Below, piece by piece: positions 1 through 9,935 of a DNA stretch of 64,000 nucleotides. The position numbers and the translations under genes were made by a program. The stretch lies in the NCBI RefSeq assembly GCF_002092855.1, contig NZ_LVLC01000001.1:62001-126000 (forward strand). The letters are read 5' to 3'. Under the pieces are notes generated by a model. The model was not told the DNA's origin. It ran no database searches and saw only the letters and a list, made by a program, of their open reading frames with translations. The stretch is from Campylobacter concisus (GTDB taxonomy: Bacteria > Campylobacterota > Campylobacteria > Campylobacterales > Campylobacteraceae). Every line of letters starts with the position of its first letter. Position 1 is the first letter of the stretch.

Positions 1-68
1 TTTCAAGAAAATCAAAACGATACCTAAAATTCGCTAGAAAGTTAAAATGGATTTAAAATGCTTTGGGA

Positions 69-74
69 TATAAT
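69..74 (+). promoter_or_regulatory. -10 element of the ilvB promoter
   Basis: A perfect TATAAT lies about 30 bases before the ilvB start and fits the sigma-70 type -10 usual in Campylobacter, where the -35 box is poorly conserved. A purine-rich AAAAGG at 91-96 is the ribosome binding site. I see no leader peptide or attenuator in the 100 bases available, but the upstream region is cut by the window edge. Confidence 0.6.
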
Positions 75-104
75 CTGCGATAAATTTATCAAAAGGCTAA
101 AGTG

Positions 105-1802
105 ATGATAAAACAGATTTCTGGTTCACAGATGATAAGCGAGGCCTTGCACGAAGAGGGCGTTGAGATAGTTTTTGGCTATCCTGGCGGTGCAGCTTTA
201 AATATCTACGACGAAACATACAAGCAGACTTATTTTAAACATGTTTTGGTTCGCCACGAGCAAGCGGCCGTTCACGCAGCCGATGGATACGCTAGAGTTA
301 GCGGTAAAGTCGGCGTTGCCTTTGTGACAAGTGGTCCTGGCTTTACAAATGCAGTCACTGGCCTTGCAACAGCTTATAGCGACAGTATCCCAATCGTCTT
401 AATAAGCGGTCAAGTACCAACATTTATGATCGGTACAGATGCTTTTCAAGAGATCGATGCGGTCGGCATTTCACGCCCCTGTGTTAAGCATAACTTTTTA
501 GTTAATAGCGTTGAAGAGCTACCTCGCATCATAAAAGAGGCGTTTTACATCGCAAGATCAGGCCGTCCAGGACCGGTTCATATCGATATCCCAAAAAATA
601 TCACATCAAGACTTGGTGACTTTGTCTATCCAAAAGAAATTTCTATTCCAAGTTACAAACCAACCTATAAGGGCAACTCAAAACAGATAAAAAAAGCAGC
701 AGTTGCGATAAACGAAGCTAAAAGACCACTTCTATACATCGGTGGCGGTGCAGTCGCATCAAATGCAAGCGAGATCATCCGTAAATTTATGAAAAAAACT
801 GGCATCCCAGCGGTTGAGACGCTGATGGCTCTTGGTGTGCTTGACGCAAAAGATGAGCTAAATTTAGGCATGGCAGGCATGCATGGCAGCTACGCTTCAA
901 ATATGGCACTTAGCGAGTGCGACCTTCTCGTTTCGCTTGGGGCTAGGTTTTGTGATAGGATCACTGGCAGGACGGATGAGTTTGCCAAACATGCAAAGAT
1001 AATTCACATCGATATCGATCCAAGCTCCATCTCAAAGATCATAAATGCCCACTATCCAATCGTTGGTGATCTTACAAACGTGCTAACTGAGCTTTATGAA
1101 GAAGTCAATGCAAAGCCTGAAAACTACGCACCTTGGAGAGAAATTTTAGATAGATATTCTAAGTTAAATCCACTTGGCTACACAGATAGCGACAAGGTCT
1201 TAAAGCCACAATGGGTCATCGAAGAGACCGCGAAGATAGCAGGAGCTGATGCGATAATCTCAACAGACGTCGGACAGCATCAAATGTGGGTGGCGCAGTT
1301 TTATCCGTTTAACCGAGCAAGACAGCTTGTCACAAGTGGTGGACTTGGCACAATGGGATTTGGCCTCCCTGCAGCGATCGGCGCAAAATGTGCAAAACCA
1401 GACAATCTTGTTATAAATTTTACAGGTGATGGCTCAATACTTATGAATATCCAAGAGTTAATGACTGCTCATGAGATAAATATGCCTGTTATAAACATCA
1501 TTTTAAACAACAACTTCTTAGGCATGGTTCGTCAGTGGCAGACATTTTTTTATGAAAAACGCTACTCATCAACTGATCTTAGCTTGCAGCCTGATTTTGT
1601 AAAGATCGCTGAGGGATTTGGCGGCATTGGCTTTGTTTGCAAGAGCAAGGATGAGTTTAGAAAGGCTTTAAAAGAGGCGATCGATAGCAAAAAATCAGCG
1701 ATGATCGACGTTAGGATCGACCGCTTTGAGGATGTGCTTCCTATGGTTCCAGCTGGAGCTGCGATTTATAATATGATATTAAAGAGCAAGGAAGAAAAAT
1801 GA
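105..1802 (+). CDS. ilvB: Acetolactate synthase, large (catalytic) subunit
   Basis: This enzyme condenses two pyruvates to 2-acetolactate, or pyruvate with 2-oxobutyrate, using thiamine diphosphate: the first common step of valine, leucine and isoleucine synthesis. The 565 residues have the usual three-domain layout: an N-terminal ThDP domain with the activating glutamate in HEQAAVHAADGYAR (about residue 52), a central domain, and a C-terminal ThDP-binding domain with GDGSILMN and NNN about 30 residues later (from about residue 440). A GTG at 102 is in frame directly before ATG 105. I chose the ATG because it sits 8 bases after AAAAGG. The stop overlaps ilvN by 4 bases, so the two subunits are probably translationally coupled. 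The family also includes other ThDP enzymes, but the adjacent small subunit settles the assignment. Confidence 0.96.
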   Translation: MIKQISGSQMISEALHEEGVEIVFGYPGGAALNIYDETYKQTYFKHVLVRHEQAAVHAADGYARVSGKVGVAFVTSGPGFTNAVTGLATAYSDSIPIVLISGQVPTFMIGTDAFQEIDAVGISRPCVKHNFLVNSVEELPRIIKEAFYIARSGRPGPVHIDIPKNITSRLGDFVYPKEISIPSYKPTYKGNSKQIKKAAVAINEAKRPLLYIGGGAVASNASEIIRKFMKKTGIPAVETLMALGVLDAKDELNLGMAGMHGSYASNMALSECDLLVSLGARFCDRITGRTDEFAKHAKIIHIDIDPSSISKIINAHYPIVGDLTNVLTELYEEVNAKPENYAPWREILDRYSKLNPLGYTDSDKVLKPQWVIEETAKIAGADAIISTDVGQHQMWVAQFYPFNRARQLVTSGGLGTMGFGLPAAIGAKCAKPDNLVINFTGDGSILMNIQELMTAHEINMPVINIILNNNFLGMVRQWQTFFYEKRYSSTDLSLQPDFVKIAEGFGGIGFVCKSKDEFRKALKEAIDSKKSAMIDVRIDRFEDVLPMVPAGAAIYNMILKSKEEK

Positions 1803-2266
1803 GTATCAGAAGAACGATTTCGGTTATAGTTTTAAATGAACACGGCGTTTTAGCTAGAATTTCTGGGCTTTTTGCGGGCAGGGGCTACAACATCGATACG
1901 CTCACCGTTGCTCCGATACCTGAGAGCAACTTCTCAAGGCTAAGTATCGTAACAAGTGGCGACGAGAGAGTTTTAGAGCAGATCGTAAAACAGCTTCACA
2001 AGCTCATACCAACGTATAAAGTCATAGAAAGTGGCGAATTTGTCGAAAAAGAGATGGCTCTTGTGAAAATTCCGCTTGGTGAAAATTTTGCTGGCCTTGA
2101 AGCGATACTAAAGGCATACAACGGTATCGTGACAAACACAAATGAAAACTACATCGTTGTCATGGTGGCTGACGATGCGAGTAGGATCGAGAGCTTTTTA
2201 AAATCAATAAAGAAATTTAACCCAGTTGACGTCGTACGCGGCGGATCTGTGATAATGGATATATGA
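1799..2266 (+). CDS. ilvN: Acetolactate synthase, small (regulatory) subunit
   Basis: This is the regulatory partner of the large subunit, which in this family binds valine for feedback inhibition and raises catalytic activity. The 155-residue protein has an N-terminal ACT domain starting at ISVIVLNEHGVLARISGLF, with the glycine-rich turn GRGYNIDTL, then the C-terminal dimer domain ending VVRGGS. This is the usual length for IlvN/IlvH. It starts inside the end of ilvB (ATGA overlap), and its own stop overlaps the lpxD start in the same way, so the three genes form one compact transcription unit. Whether to call it ilvN or ilvH is convention. Confidence 0.95.
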   Translation: MSIRRTISVIVLNEHGVLARISGLFAGRGYNIDTLTVAPIPESNFSRLSIVTSGDERVLEQIVKQLHKLIPTYKVIESGEFVEKEMALVKIPLGENFAGLEAILKAYNGIVTNTNENYIVVMVADDASRIESFLKSIKKFNPVDVVRGGSVIMDI

Positions 2267-3219
2267 TGAAACTAAGTGAAATAGCCTCAAAAGTAAATGC
2301 TACTTTTAGCGGAGAAGATATAGAAATTTTTGCCTTAAATTCTTTAAAAAATGCAAATAAAGCTGAGCTAACATACTGTGATGGCGAGAAGAATGCAAAA
2401 TTTATAAGCACATCAAATGCTGGAGCTATTTTGGTCACAAAAGCCCTTTTGGACCTGGTGCCAGCTGGCATGATTGCACTTGTCTGCGATAATCCGCACC
2501 TTGCATTTGCCTTGCTTAGTAAAGATTATGCTAAGCCGCTTTTTTGTGAGCCAAAGCCATCAAATATCGCCAAGAGTGCAAAGATAATGCCAAATGTCTA
2601 TATAGGCTCAAACGTGAGCGTGGGCGAAAATACGGTAGTAATGGCTGGGGCATTTTTGGGCGATAATGTGACTATCGGCAAAAACTGCATCATCCACCCA
2701 AACGTAGTCATTTATAACGACTGCGTCATCGGTAACGAGTGTCATCTGCTGGCAAACTGCGTTATAGGCAGTGACGGTTTTGGCTATGCACATACAAAAA
2801 CTGGCGAGCATGTAAAAATTTACCACAATGGCAATGTAGTTTTAGGCGATTATGTCGAGATCGGTGCTTGCACGACAATAGATCGTGGTGTTTTTGAAAG
2901 CACGACGATCGCAAACTACACAAAGATAGATAATCTCGTTCAAATAGGCCATAACTGCGAGCTTGGAAATGGCTGCCTAATAGTCTCACAAACTGGCCTT
3001 GCTGGCTCAACAGTGCTAGGCAGAAACGTCGTAATGGGCGGACAAAGCGGCTCAGCTGGTCATGTAAAAGTGGGCGACTTCGCGCAGATCGCTGCACGTG
3101 GAGGCGTTAGCAAAGACCTGCCTGGTGGCAAAAAATATGCTGGAGCTTATCCGATAATGGAGCTTTCGGATCAGTTTAAACTTCAAGCAAAAATTTTGAG
3201 ATTTTTTAAGAAAAATTGA
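2263..3219 (+). CDS. lpxD: UDP-3-O-acylglucosamine N-acyltransferase
   Basis: LpxD transfers a 3-hydroxyacyl chain from acyl carrier protein to the 2-amino group of UDP-3-O-acylglucosamine, the third step of lipid A synthesis, in the cytoplasm. The 318 residues show the N-terminal uridine-binding domain (about 1-100), then a left-handed beta helix of hexapeptide repeats (about 105-270). These include NVYIGSNVSVGENTVV and the catalytic-histidine region around IGSDGFGYAH, followed by a C-terminal helix. Two adjacent ATGs (2263, 2266) are possible starts, and the first overlaps the ilvN stop. The link of lpxD to the ilv genes looks like simple cotranscription; I see no functional reason for it. 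A strong terminator follows. Confidence 0.94.
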   Translation: MMKLSEIASKVNATFSGEDIEIFALNSLKNANKAELTYCDGEKNAKFISTSNAGAILVTKALLDLVPAGMIALVCDNPHLAFALLSKDYAKPLFCEPKPSNIAKSAKIMPNVYIGSNVSVGENTVVMAGAFLGDNVTIGKNCIIHPNVVIYNDCVIGNECHLLANCVIGSDGFGYAHTKTGEHVKIYHNGNVVLGDYVEIGACTTIDRGVFESTTIANYTKIDNLVQIGHNCELGNGCLIVSQTGLAGSTVLGRNVVMGGQSGSAGHVKVGDFAQIAARGGVSKDLPGGKKYAGAYPIMELSDQFKLQAKILRFFKKN

Positions 3220-3223
3220 TTGC

Positions 3224-3258
3224 AAGCTTTTGCGATTTTAAACTCGCAAAAGCTTTTT
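3224..3258 (+). terminator. Rho-independent terminator after lpxD
   Basis: A perfect 12-bp stem (AAGCTTTTGCGA pairing with TCGCAAAAGCTT, 8-base loop) is followed by a short T run. It closes the ilvBN-lpxD operon. The remaining 110 bases up to the convergent ackA end are AT-rich and hold nothing I recognise. Confidence 0.85.
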
Positions 3259-3365
3259 ATCTCGTAGCCTAAGAATGCTAATTCTATTTTAAAACGAGCT
3301 AGACTTAAAATTTATATGTTGAGTTTGGCAAAACACAAATTAATCATTTTATTTTAAATATCTAT

Positions 3366-4562
3366 TTATTTGGCTTTGCTCTCTTTTATTACTCTAGCCG
3401 TTTCTATCGCGATTTCTAGCTCTTCATTTGTTGGGATGATGAGTGTTTTTATCTTAGCGTCATCCCCATCTATGCATCTCTCACCTCGCATGTCTTGGAA
3501 ATTTAGATCGTGATTTATGTGAATGCCAAGATGTTTTAATTCATCACAAATTTTTTGCCTTGTATTTGGTGCATTTTCGCCGATACCGCCAGTAAATATA
3601 AGTGCATCAACGCGTCCTAAAATGGCGTAATATGAGCCAATATATTTTTTCACTCGGTAGCAAAACATCTCAAATGCAAGCTTTGCTCGCTCATCGTTTT
3701 GCATCTTGGCTACGACCTCTCTCATGTCACTTGAGCCACAAATTCCAAAAAGTCCGCTTTTTTTGTTTAAAAAGTTATCGATCTCGTTCCACTTTAAAAC
3801 GCCGATATTTAGCAAGTAAATGACCACGGCTGGGTCCATATCACCGCTTCTTGTACCCATTATGAGTCCTTCAAGTGGGCTAAGCCCCATCGAGGTATCG
3901 ATACTTTTGCCGTTTTGCACCGCACATGCTGAGGCGCCGTTACCTAGATGAAGTGAGATAGCGTTAAATTTATCAAACTCTATGCCAAGCATTTTTGCCG
4001 CTTGCTTGCAGACATATCTGTGCGAAGTGCCGTGAAAGCCGTATTTTCTGATGTGATGAGTCTTGCAAACGTCATAAGGTAGAGCGTAGCGGTAGGCGTA
4101 CTCTGGCATGCTTTGATGAAATACCGTGTCAAAAACGACCACGTGAGGCACATTTTTGCTCTCTTTCATCGCGTTTTTAATGCCAGCAAGGTGCCCTGGG
4201 TTATGAAGAGGGGCAAGTGGGCTTATCTCCTCGATCTTTTTGATGACGCTTTCATCAACGATCATTGAGCTAAAAAAGCTCTCGCCCCCGTGAACTATCC
4301 TATGTCCGATACCATCAAGCTCGCTTAGATCGTGCAATGTGTGTGATGTAACAAAGAGCTCGTTCATCGCCTCAAGTCCGTCATGGTGGTCTTTTATGAA
4401 GCGTTTTATCTCGTAGGTTTCGCCGTTTGCTTTTAGTACCGCTCTTGAGCTGGAGCTACCGATTTGCTCGACTAGACCGCTTGCTAGACTGGTTTTTGTA
4501 TCCATTGCAAAAAGTTGAAATTTTATTGAGCTACTACCCGAGTTTAAAACCAAAATTCTCAT
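3366..4562 (-). CDS. ackA: Acetate kinase
   Basis: AckA converts acetyl phosphate and ADP to acetate and ATP, and runs in reverse for acetate assimilation. The product of about 398 residues begins [18 protein letters not shown], the family N-terminus, and contains GHRIVHGG, the catalytic-loop motif HNPGH, the sugar-kinase-type [10 protein letters not shown] and HLGNGAS motifs, and FTGGIGENA near the C-terminus. An in-frame start 8 codons upstream exists, but the ATG at 4562 follows AGGAGAATAAT and matches the family start. It lies one base after the pta stop, giving the usual pta-ackA pair on the minus strand. Confidence 0.97.
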   Translation of the reverse strand: MRILVLNSGSSSIKFQLFAMDTKTSLASGLVEQIGSSSSRAVLKANGETYEIKRFIKDHHDGLEAMNELFVTSHTLHDLSELDGIGHRIVHGGESFFSSMIVDESVIKKIEEISPLAPLHNPGHLAGIKNAMKESKNVPHVVVFDTVFHQSMPEYAYRYALPYDVCKTHHIRKYGFHGTSHRYVCKQAAKMLGIEFDKFNAISLHLGNGASACAVQNGKSIDTSMGLSPLEGLIMGTRSGDMDPAVVIYLLNIGVLKWNEIDNFLNKKSGLFGICGSSDMREVVAKMQNDERAKLAFEMFCYRVKKYIGSYYAILGRVDALIFTGGIGENAPNTRQKICDELKHLGIHINHDLNFQDMRGERCIDGDDAKIKTLIIPTNEELEIAIETARVIKESKAK

Positions 4563-4563
4563 A

Positions 4564-5931
4564 TTATTCTCCTGCTTGTATGGCACTGATTAAGATAGTA
4601 TTTACCACGTCTTCAACGAGGCAACCGCGGCTTAGGTCATTAACTGGCTTTTTTAGCCCTTGAAGTATTGGACCCACAGCTAGAGCGTTTGCGCTTCGCT
4701 GAACTGCTTTATAACAGATATTTCCGCAGTTTAAATTTGGAAAGATAAAGACATTTGCATGCCCAGCAACCTCTGAGTTTGGCATCTTTTTACTAGCCAC
4801 GCTTAGATCAACGGCTGCGTCAAACTGAATAGGTGCTGCGATTTTTAAATTTGCATCAAGCTCGCTCGCCTTTTTGGCAGCTTCTTTTACAAACTCCACA
4901 TCAGCCCCACTTCCACTCTCAGCCGTAGAGTAGCTCAGCATGGCAATCTTTGGGTTAAGTCCAAAAGCACTTGCCGTTTGAGCGCTGCTCAGAGTGATAC
5001 TAGCTAGCTCATCTGCGCTTGGATTTGGCGTGACGGCGCAGTCGGCAAAGAGCAAAATTTCTTCTTCAAGTGCCATAAAAAATGCCCCACTTACTACACT
5101 TACACTTGGCTTTGTTTTTATTATTTGCAAGGCTGGGCGGATCGTATCAGCTGTGCTCATCGTAGCGCCACTTACCAAGGCATCGGCTAAGCCTTCATGA
5201 ATTAGCATCGTAGCAAAGTAAATTTTATCTTTTACAAGCATATTTGCCTTGACTTCGTCCACGCCTTTATGCTTTCTTAGCTCATAAATTTTCTTTGCAA
5301 ACTCGTCTGTTAGCTCGTTTTGTTCTGGGTTGATCACTTTGGCTTTGCTTAGATTTAGCCCCAAAGCGGCCGCTTTTTTTGAAATTTCATTTTCAAGTCC
5401 TAGCAAGATGATATTTGCCGCCCCTTTTTCTAATACGATGTTAGCTGCTTTTAAAATTCTCTCATCGTCGCTCTCTGGCAAAACAACGGTCTTGTTCGCC
5501 ACTTTAGCTCTTTTTAGAAGCAAGCTTTGAAATTTAAATGGTGTGATGATATCTGCTTGATAGTTTAAAATTTCATCGATCTTATCGGTGATTAGAAGCT
5601 TTGAGTTTAGATTTAGTGCTTTTAGCTCGCTTGCCTTTTCATCAAAGACTGGAGCGTTTAAATTTCTAGCTAGCTTTAAATTTAGCTCGCTTTTACCAAA
5701 GACACTAAAGCTCTCACAGCCAAGAACTATGACAAAGTCGCTTTTGGCTTTTAGCTCCTCAAATTTATCTATAAATTTTAGAAAAAATTCTTTTTCATTT
5801 GAATTTATTAAGTTGTTTTCATCGTTTTCATCTGGGATTATCTTAAAAATCTCAACTTTTTTGAATTTTGTAGCTATAATTTCTTGCAGATGTGCTAAAT
5901 TTTTGTCTGTAAAAACGTAACAACTTTTCAT
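4564..5931 (-). CDS. pta: Phosphate acetyltransferase (short form)
   Basis: Pta interconverts acetyl-CoA and acetyl phosphate and works with AckA in acetate overflow or uptake. The C-terminal catalytic PTA/PTB domain is clear from [12 protein letters not shown] (about residue 150) through [17 protein letters not shown] and [15 protein letters not shown] to the C-terminal [17 protein letters not shown]. At 455 residues it is far shorter than the 700-residue enterobacterial enzyme: only about 130 residues precede the catalytic domain, so the long regulatory N-terminus is reduced. Length near 450-500 is usual in Campylobacter as far as I know. AAAAGG precedes the ATG. An extended -10 candidate (TGCTAAAAT on the minus strand) lies at about 5959-5967. 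Confidence 0.95.
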   Translation of the reverse strand: MKSCYVFTDKNLAHLQEIIATKFKKVEIFKIIPDENDENNLINSNEKEFFLKFIDKFEELKAKSDFVIVLGCESFSVFGKSELNLKLARNLNAPVFDEKASELKALNLNSKLLITDKIDEILNYQADIITPFKFQSLLLKRAKVANKTVVLPESDDERILKAANIVLEKGAANIILLGLENEISKKAAALGLNLSKAKVINPEQNELTDEFAKKIYELRKHKGVDEVKANMLVKDKIYFATMLIHEGLADALVSGATMSTADTIRPALQIIKTKPSVSVVSGAFFMALEEEILLFADCAVTPNPSADELASITLSSAQTASAFGLNPKIAMLSYSTAESGSGADVEFVKEAAKKASELDANLKIAAPIQFDAAVDLSVASKKMPNSEVAGHANVFIFPNLNCGNICYKAVQRSANALAVGPILQGLKKPVNDLSRGCLVEDVVNTILISAIQAGE

Positions 5932-5999
5932 TTGCGACCTTTTTAGGAACTTGAATTGCTTAATTTTAGCACAAAGATACTTATTTTAAGGCATTTTTT

Positions 6000-6707
6000 A
6001 TGAATCATAAAACGATTTGGCTCGTCTTATCTGCGGGTGTTTTTTATACCGGTTGCACACCAAGTGCTGATCCTCACATCAATATGAAACCCCCGGTTTA
6101 TGTCGAGCAACTCCCTTCAAAAGATAGTGGAACCGGACAAAGCAATGCTGGCAGCCTCTTTGGTAAGGGCGAAAATCCTCTTTTTTCAGATAGAAAGGCG
6201 ATGAATGTAAATGATATCGTGACTATCGTTATCTCAGAAAATGCAAGCCAAACTTCAACCGGTAGCAAAAGTACCAACAAAGATAGCACTATCTCGCTTG
6301 GTGGCGGTGTTTTCACAGCTGGGGCTGCACCGCTTTCAACTGTGGCTGATAATCTAAATAAATACGGTGACATCGGCTTTAAAGCAGGTGGCGGCAATAA
6401 ATTTACAGGTAGTGGCACAAGCAACAGAAGCGAGAAATTTACCGCAACCATTTCAGCCAGGATCATAAAAATACTAAATAACGGCAATTACTTTATAGAA
6501 GGTAGCCGCGAGCTACTTATAAATGGCGAAAAGCAGATCATGCAAGTAAGTGGTGTCATCAGACCTTACGACATCTCACAAAACAACGAAATCGACTCAA
6601 AATACATAGCTGACGCCAAAATTTTGTATAAAACCGAAGGTGAGCTAGACAAATCTACCAAAAAACCTTGGGGCACAAGGCTTATGGAAGCTATCTGGCC
6701 ATTTTAA
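6000..6707 (+). CDS. flgH: Flagellar L-ring protein FlgH
   Basis: FlgH forms the outer-membrane L ring of the flagellar basal body, which acts as a bushing for the rod. The 235-residue protein has a lipoprotein signal with the acylated cysteine at about residue 19 (FYTGC), then the conserved ring domain: SLFGKGENPLFSDRKAMNVNDIVTI in two blocks, VISENASQTSTGS, and the C-terminal part with GNYFIEGSRELLINGEKQ and SGVIRPYDIS, which are family signatures. It stands alone between pta (divergent) and the hydrogenase operon, as flagellar genes in Campylobacter are scattered. AAGG precedes the ATG. I looked for a sigma-54 promoter in the 68-base gap and saw none I could trust. Confidence 0.95.
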   Translation: MNHKTIWLVLSAGVFYTGCTPSADPHINMKPPVYVEQLPSKDSGTGQSNAGSLFGKGENPLFSDRKAMNVNDIVTIVISENASQTSTGSKSTNKDSTISLGGGVFTAGAAPLSTVADNLNKYGDIGFKAGGGNKFTGSGTSNRSEKFTATISARIIKILNNGNYFIEGSRELLINGEKQIMQVSGVIRPYDISQNNEIDSKYIADAKILYKTEGELDKSTKKPWGTRLMEAIWPF

Positions 6708-6713
6708 TGCAAC

Positions 6714-6751
6714 TTTAAAAGCCTAAAATTTAATCAATTTGGGCTTTTAAA
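6714..6751 (+). terminator. Hairpin terminator after flgH
   Basis: TTTAAAAGCC pairs with GGGCTTTTAAA across an AT-rich loop of about 17 bases, and a short T-rich stretch follows. It sits 7 bases after the flgH stop and separates it from the hydrogenase operon. Confidence 0.65.
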
Positions 6752-7052
6752 ATTTTATATCTCAAAAATTTCTCTCGTCTTAAATATGCTAAATTTTTAA
6801 AAATTATTAAAAATTATAATTGATATTTACTTTCAGAATAATGTACTTAAAATATTGAAAATTCATCAAAACAAAATAAAATTTCTCAAAATATTATTTT
6901 TTATATTTTGAAAATATATCGCAAAAAAGGGATTTTAAATTTTTTAGTTAAAATTTATTTAATTATAAATATTAATTTTATAAAATAATTTTTTACTTCT
7001 TTAAACAAAGATATTATTAACAAAAGTAAAATTTTCAAGCAAAGGAGCTTAT
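6752..7052 (+). promoter_or_regulatory. AT-rich leader of the hydrogenase operon
   Basis: About 300 bases of very AT-rich DNA without an ORF precede hydA. It holds an imperfect inverted repeat (AAAATAT ... ATATTTT, about 6892-6913) and AT-rich words that could be -10 boxes, but none stands out. AAAGGAG at 7042-7048 is a strong ribosome binding site for hydA. I could not identify a NikR or Fur operator with confidence, although the length suggests regulated transcription. Confidence 0.4.
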
Positions 7053-8198
7053 ATGAATAATGACTTGCGTCAAAAGATAGATAGGCGCTTAAGTGAGCTT
7101 AGTGCGTTGCCTAAGATGAAAAGCGACTCAAGTATTGCGCAGCTTTTAAAAGATAAAGGCTTTACGAGGCGTGATTTTATGAAGTGGGCTGGTGTGATGA
7201 CAGCTTTTATGGCTCTACCAAGTGCGATGACACCGATGGTTGCTCGTGCTGCTGAGCTTAGTGACAGGCTTCCTGTGATATGGCTTCATATGGCAGAATG
7301 CACAGGCTGTAGCGAGAGCTTACTAAGAACCGATGCTCCAAGCATAGATAGTCTTATATTTGACTACATAAGCCTTGAATACCACGAAACTATCATGGCA
7401 GCTTCTGGTTGGCAGGCTGAAGAAAATTTAGAGAGTGCTATTGAAAAATACAAAGGTAGATACATCCTGCTAGTTGAGGGCGGTATCCCAACTGGTGCGA
7501 CTGAAAATTTCTTAACTGTTGGACCTCATGGCACAACAGGTAAAACTCATGCTGTAAATGCTTCAAAAGATGCAGCTGCTATCTTTGCGATCGGCACCTG
7601 TTCTAGCTTTGGTGGCATTCAAGCTGCAAGACCAAATCCATCAAATTCAGTGGGACTTTCAAAGGTAACTGATAAGCCAGTTATTAATGTTGCGGGCTGT
7701 CCACCAAGTGAGAAAAATATCGTTGGCAACGTGCTTCACTTCTTACTTTTTGGCACACTTCCAGCACTTGATGTTTACAATAGACCAAAATGGGCTTATG
7801 GCTTAAGAATTCACGATCTTTGCGAAAGACGTGGTCACTTTGATGCTGGCGAGTTTGTCCAAAACTTCGGCGATGAAGGTGCAAAAAATGGCTACTGCTT
7901 ATACAAAGTAGGTTGCAAAGGTCCATATACATTTAATAACTGCTCACGCGAGAGATTTAACCAGCACACATCATGGCCAGTTCAAGCAGGTCACGGCTGT
8001 ATAGGCTGCTCAGAGCCAGACTTCTGGGATACGATGGGACCATTTGAAGAGCCTATGGCAGATAGACTCTTTGATACTGTTTTAGGTCTTGGAGCTGATA
8101 ATGTCAGCGATAAAGTTGGCATTGGAATTTTAGCTCTTACAGGCATCGGCATAGCAGCTCACGCTGTTATAGCTTCTATGAGTAAAGATAAAGAATAA
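7053..8198 (+). CDS. hydA: [NiFe] hydrogenase small subunit, Tat-exported
   Basis: This is the electron-transfer subunit of a membrane-bound, periplasm-facing uptake hydrogenase (group 1). It carries three iron-sulfur clusters that pass electrons from the NiFe site to the cytochrome b. An unusually long N-region precedes a twin-arginine signal, TRRDFMKWAG (arginines 39-40), with cleavage likely after VARAA (about residue 67). The proximal-cluster motif CTGCSE is at 83-86, followed by GTCSSFGGI and AGCPPSE, with the medial and distal cysteine ligands in the C-terminal third (NCSRERFN, GCIGCSEPDFWD). A C-terminal hydrophobic helix (about 350-372) anchors it. First gene of hydABCDE. 381 residues is normal for Wolinella and Campylobacter HydA. 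Confidence 0.97.
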   Translation: MNNDLRQKIDRRLSELSALPKMKSDSSIAQLLKDKGFTRRDFMKWAGVMTAFMALPSAMTPMVARAAELSDRLPVIWLHMAECTGCSESLLRTDAPSIDSLIFDYISLEYHETIMAASGWQAEENLESAIEKYKGRYILLVEGGIPTGATENFLTVGPHGTTGKTHAVNASKDAAAIFAIGTCSSFGGIQAARPNPSNSVGLSKVTDKPVINVAGCPPSEKNIVGNVLHFLLFGTLPALDVYNRPKWAYGLRIHDLCERRGHFDAGEFVQNFGDEGAKNGYCLYKVGCKGPYTFNNCSRERFNQHTSWPVQAGHGCIGCSEPDFWDTMGPFEEPMADRLFDTVLGLGADNVSDKVGIGILALTGIGIAAHAVIASMSKDKE

Positions 8199-8207
8199 GG
8201 CGAAAAA

Positions 8208-9926
8208 ATGAGTGAAAAAAGAATAGTAATAGACCCTATAACACGTATCGAGGGACACTTAAGAATAGAAGTTGTCGTAGATGAAAATAATATTGTAAAA
8301 GAGGCGTATTCTGGCTCAACTCTTTGGCGTGGTTTAGAGCAGATCGTAAAAGGCAGAGATCCAAGAGATGCTGGCTTTTTCATGCAAAGAATTTGTGGTG
8401 TTTGCACATATTCACACTACCGAGCAGGCATCATCGCGGTTGAAAATGCCCTTGGCATCAAGCCTCCACTAAATGCAGAGCTAACTAGAACGCTTATGAA
8501 CGCAGCTTTATATCTTCATGATCACATCGTGCACTTTTATCAACTTCACGGCATGGACTGGGCAGATGTGGTCTCTGCACTAAGCGCAGATGTGCATAAA
8601 GCTAGCGAAGAGGCGTTTAAATATACTGATCTTCCGTTTGCCACGGGAGCTGACAAGCTAAAAGAGGTAAAAGAGAGGGTTGAAGCCTTTGTTAAAAAGG
8701 GCAATCTTGGACCATTTGCCAACGCATACTGGGGACATAGCACATATAAATTTACGCCAGAGCAAAATTTAATCGTCCTCTCACACTACTTAGAGTGCCT
8801 TAGAATTCAAAGAACAGCAGCTCAGATGATGGCGATCTTTGGCGCGAAAAACCCACATCCACAAAGCCTAACAGTTGGCGGCGTGACTTGCGTGATGGAT
8901 CTTATGGATCCAGCTAGAATGGGCGAATATATGAGCAAATTTGCTGAGATCAAAGAATTTGTCGATAGAGCTTACTATCCAGACATTTTGATGGCGGCTA
9001 AGGCTTATGCAAACGAGCCAAGCGTTCTAAACGATGCTGGTGTGGCAAATTTACTCTGCTACGATGAGTTTTTGATCGGCAAAAATGATCATCTATTTAA
9101 AGGTGGCTATATCTTAAATGGCGATCTTAGCAAGGTTTATGATATCGATGAAAATAAAATCACTGAAGAAGCTACTAGGTCTTGGTATAAAAACGACAAA
9201 GCGCTTCATCCGTATGACGGCGATACTGAGGCAAACTACACAGGTCTTATTGACGGTGAGAGTATAGACGCCGAGGGCAAACTAGCTCATAGTAAGCTTT
9301 TTGATACAAAAGGTAAATATAGCTGGATCAAAGCACCAAGATATGATGGCATGCCTATGCAAGTAGGTCCAATAGCAAGTATCGTTATAAACTACGCTAG
9401 AGGCAACGAGAGAGTTAAAAAAGTAGTTGACGAATTTTTAGCAAAGAGTGGCTTGCCATTAAGTGCAGTTTTCTCAACTCTAGGCAGAACCGCTACTCGT
9501 ATGCTTGAGGCAAAAGTAGTTGCAGAGCATACAATGGATGCATTTAATGCCTTGGTAGAAAATTTAAAATCAGATCAAGAGACTTGTGCAAAATATGTAA
9601 TCGATAATAAAAAAGAGTACAAAGGAAATTTTCAAGGCAATGCTCCAAGAGGTGCGCTTAGCCACTGGTGCCGCATAAAAGATGGTGTTATCACAAACTG
9701 GCAAGCAGTCGTGCCAAGCACATGGAACGCCTCTCCAAAAGACGCACAAAATCAAATGGGAAGCTACGAAGCGTGCTTAGTTGGTTTAAAGATCGCTGAT
9801 CTTTCAAAGCCACTTGAGATAATACGAAAAATTCACTCTTATGATCCTTGTATCGCATGCGCTGTGCATGTTATGGATACAAAGGGAAATGATTTGAGTA
9901 CTTATAAGATAAATCCAAATTTATAA
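8208..9926 (+). CDS. hydB: [NiFe] hydrogenase large (catalytic) subunit
   Basis: HydB holds the NiFe(CN)2CO active site that splits H2. The four cysteine ligands are present as RICGVC (C63, C66) near the N-terminus and DPCIACAVH (C548, C551) near the C-terminus. The start ITRIEGHLRIE is the family signature. The sequence continues 18 residues beyond the histidine of the C-terminal motif. This is the extension that HydD is expected to remove after nickel insertion. The 572 residues match group 1 uptake hydrogenases. The protein has no signal of its own and is expected to travel with HydA through the Tat system. It starts 9 bases after hydA. Confidence 0.97.
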   Translation: MSEKRIVIDPITRIEGHLRIEVVVDENNIVKEAYSGSTLWRGLEQIVKGRDPRDAGFFMQRICGVCTYSHYRAGIIAVENALGIKPPLNAELTRTLMNAALYLHDHIVHFYQLHGMDWADVVSALSADVHKASEEAFKYTDLPFATGADKLKEVKERVEAFVKKGNLGPFANAYWGHSTYKFTPEQNLIVLSHYLECLRIQRTAAQMMAIFGAKNPHPQSLTVGGVTCVMDLMDPARMGEYMSKFAEIKEFVDRAYYPDILMAAKAYANEPSVLNDAGVANLLCYDEFLIGKNDHLFKGGYILNGDLSKVYDIDENKITEEATRSWYKNDKALHPYDGDTEANYTGLIDGESIDAEGKLAHSKLFDTKGKYSWIKAPRYDGMPMQVGPIASIVINYARGNERVKKVVDEFLAKSGLPLSAVFSTLGRTATRMLEAKVVAEHTMDAFNALVENLKSDQETCAKYVIDNKKEYKGNFQGNAPRGALSHWCRIKDGVITNWQAVVPSTWNASPKDAQNQMGSYEACLVGLKIADLSKPLEIIRKIHSYDPCIACAVHVMDTKGNDLSTYKINPNL

Positions 9927-9935
9927 GGAGAAAAG

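Noticed and set aside
5932..5999. Sigma-54 promoter for flgH
   Set aside because: No TGGCAC-N5-TTGC pattern is present in the gap. The only clear -10 candidate points toward pta.
6752..7052. NikR operator upstream of hydA
   Set aside because: AT-rich half-sites such as TATAATT and AATAATG occur, but their spacing (15 bases) does not fit the known epsilonproteobacterial site, and such words are expected by chance here.
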